Below are positions 5,056 through 5,962 of a stretch of DNA of 5,962 nt, one piece after another. The position numbers and the translations under genes are program-made. This DNA comes from an uncultured Alphaproteobacteria bacterium (GTDB lineage: Bacteria; Pseudomonadota; Alphaproteobacteria; Bin95), in assembly GCA_913060845.1 (NCBI GenBank), contig CAJXVF010000172.1, forward strand, positions 1-5,962, in the 5' to 3' direction. Below the pieces are notes generated by a model that did no database searches, was not told where the DNA came from, and saw only the letters and a list, made by a program, of their open reading frames with translations. Numbering within the stretch: the stretch's first letter is position 1; every line of letters begins with the position of its first letter.

Positions 5056-5463
5056 ATGGAGCCATCCAGCCTCTCTGTTTTTAAGCAACTCGGTTCGAAG
5101 ATGCGTTGGCTCACGCAGCGTCAAAGCGTGCTTGCTCAAAACATAGCGAACGTGGACACGCCTGGTTTCAAACCTAAAGACCTTAAGCCTATGGGGTTTC
5201 AAAAATCCTTAGCGCTGGCGGCAGTGAAGACGGGCGGGGAAGCGAACCACATTAAGATTCATTCCACCGCGGGCTCAGGTAGCGGGCGGGCGCGTTCTGA
5301 ATTTGGACGTGGGGATCAAGATACTGCGCTTTCTGGCAATGCGGTCGATATGGAAATTGAACTTAAGAAGTCTGCCGACACAGCACTTCAGTATCAAACC
5401 ATGGCCAATCTCTATCAAAAGCATATGGGACTTTTGCGAATGGCGATTAAGGGGGATGGCTGA
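5056..5463 (+). CDS. flgB: Flagellar proximal rod protein FlgB
   Basis: FlgB is an early substrate of the flagellar export gate and polymerises in the periplasm into the proximal rod joining the MS ring to the distal rod. The 135-aa product has the rod-protein N-terminal helix with WLTQRQSVLAQNIANVDTPGF (residues 18-38), the hallmark of axial flagellar proteins, then KPKDLKP. The middle is Gly/Ser-rich and variable (55-92). The C-terminal helix holds the FlgB pattern NAVDMEIELKKSADTALQYQ and MANLYQKHMGLLRMAI (95-131). There is no signal peptide, as expected for a type III substrate. Length is normal. The ATG at 5056 gives the full N-terminal helix; its ribosome binding site is only a weak AGG 10 bases upstream. 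First gene of a rod operon with flgC. Confidence 0.95.
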   Translation: MEPSSLSVFKQLGSKMRWLTQRQSVLAQNIANVDTPGFKPKDLKPMGFQKSLALAAVKTGGEANHIKIHSTAGSGSGRARSEFGRGDQDTALSGNAVDMEIELKKSADTALQYQTMANLYQKHMGLLRMAIKGDG

Positions 5464-5497
5464 TCATGCTGGCCCCAATTGCGCCAAGTCTCACTAA

Positions 5498-5503
5498 AAG
5501 GAA
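5498..5503 (+). promoter_or_regulatory. Ribosome binding site of flgC
   Basis: AAGGAA lies 6 bases before the ATG at 5510 in the 46-bp gap after flgB. It fixes the flgC start and is clearly stronger than the site before flgB. Confidence 0.75.
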
Positions 5504-5509
5504 CGTGAC

Positions 5510-5920
5510 ATGAGCTTTAATGCAGCGATGGACGCAGCCGTATTTGGCCTTCGGGCGCAGACGAAACGCTTGCGGGTCGTCGCCGAAAATATGGCGAATG
5601 CAGACACCACGGCGAGCACGCCTGGTGGTGAGCCATACAGGCGGAAAACCATTTCGTTCAAAAGCGAGATAGACCGTGCGACCGGTAGTGAACAGGTAAC
5701 CGTGCGCAAAATTGGCCGCGATCAGTCTGCGTTTAGCCGCGTCTTTGAACCAGGCCATCCAGGTGCCGATGCGGATGGATATCTGCTGCGCCCGAATGTT
5801 TCGACGATTGTTGAAATTACGGACATGCAGGAGGCCCAACGTAGTTATGAGGCCAACCTGACGATGCTGACCGGTGCGCGCAGCATGTTGCAGCGCATGA
5901 TCGATCTGCTGCGCTCTTAG
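5510..5920 (+). CDS. flgC: Flagellar proximal rod protein FlgC
   Basis: FlgC is a proximal rod subunit, exported through the flagellar type III gate and assembled next to FlgB. The 136-aa product has the N-terminal axial helix with GLRAQTKRLRVVAENMANADTT (residues 13-34), followed by EPYRRKTISF (41-50). The FlgC-specific segment is FEPGHPGADADGYLLRPNVS (79-98), and the C-terminal helix reads VEITDMQEAQRSYEANLTML then GARSMLQRMIDLLRS. The usual Tyr after the NANTTG turn is displaced by an inserted STPGGEP segment, a variation I regard as ordinary. The protein is complete and of normal length. It follows flgB by 46 bases and is presumably co-transcribed with it; fliE commonly comes next, but the window ends 15 genomic bases after the stop. 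Confidence 0.95.
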   Translation: MSFNAAMDAAVFGLRAQTKRLRVVAENMANADTTASTPGGEPYRRKTISFKSEIDRATGSEQVTVRKIGRDQSAFSRVFEPGHPGADADGYLLRPNVSTIVEITDMQEAQRSYEANLTMLTGARSMLQRMIDLLRS

Positions 5921-5935
5921 CAGATATTTAGGGAG

Positions 5936-5962
5936 CTGTCTCTTATACACATCTCCGAGCCC
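5936..5962 (-). other. Residual Illumina Nextera adapter (not genomic)
   Basis: CTGTCTCTTATACACATCT (5936-5954) is the reverse complement of the Tn5 mosaic end, and CCGAGCCC continues into the reverse complement of the same read-2 side adapter seen at the left end. Both window ends therefore carry the same adapter in opposite orientation, and genomic sequence stops at 5935. Confidence 0.97.

Noticed and set aside
5447..5950. Minus-strand open frame of 167 codons opposite flgC
   Set aside because: It is antisense to a clear flgC, and its first codons lie in adapter sequence.

Overview
The window is a piece of an alphaproteobacterial flagellar gene cluster, flanked by leftover sequencing adapter. 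Bases 1-49 and 5936-5962 are Nextera/Tn5 library sequence, so only about 50-5935 is genomic. The gene set (fliP, fliO, a stand-alone FlhB C-terminal-like protein, csrA, flgB, flgC), the moderately high GC and the CtrA-like boxes (TTAA-N7-TTAAC type) upstream of flagellar genes suggest a relative of Caulobacterales/Hyphomonadaceae. That placement is inference from gene content and motifs; no rRNA or other taxonomic marker is present.

Layout. (1) 52-2607, plus strand: 5'-truncated gene for a large protein with a Pro/Glu-rich N-terminal stretch, a beta-rich domain and a long helical TPR-like array. I recognise it as resembling a conserved alphaproteobacterial protein often found near motility genes; its function is unknown. 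(2) 2608-2853: non-coding gap between convergent genes, with a 14-bp imperfect stem and an adjacent 7-bp hairpin. (3) 4534 down to 2854, minus strand: a tight four-gene operon, fhlB-like, an unrecognised 107-aa helical protein, fliO, fliP. Two junctions overlap (14 and 8 bp) and one gap is 8 bp. (4) 4535-4652: intergenic region with a CtrA-like half-site, a candidate -10 and an inverted repeat. (5) 4889-4653, minus: csrA. (6) 4890-5055: divergent regulatory region with a near-consensus CtrA box and several inverted repeats. (7) 5056-5920, plus: flgB and flgC, the proximal rod genes; the window ends just after flgC, where fliE would commonly follow.

How they fit together. FliO and FliP build the core of the flagellar type III export gate, the FhlB-like protein resembles the gate's substrate-switch domain, and FlgB and FlgC are early rod substrates exported through that gate. 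CsrA is an RNA-binding post-transcriptional regulator that often controls motility. The two regulatory regions share the 10-mer GTTAACGTAA, which suggests that the export-gate operon, csrA and the rod operon are under common, probably CtrA-type, cell-cycle control.

I see no mobile element, CRISPR, rRNA or tRNA, and no wholly new multi-gene system. The least explained parts are the 107-aa operon protein, the TPR protein and the structured gaps.
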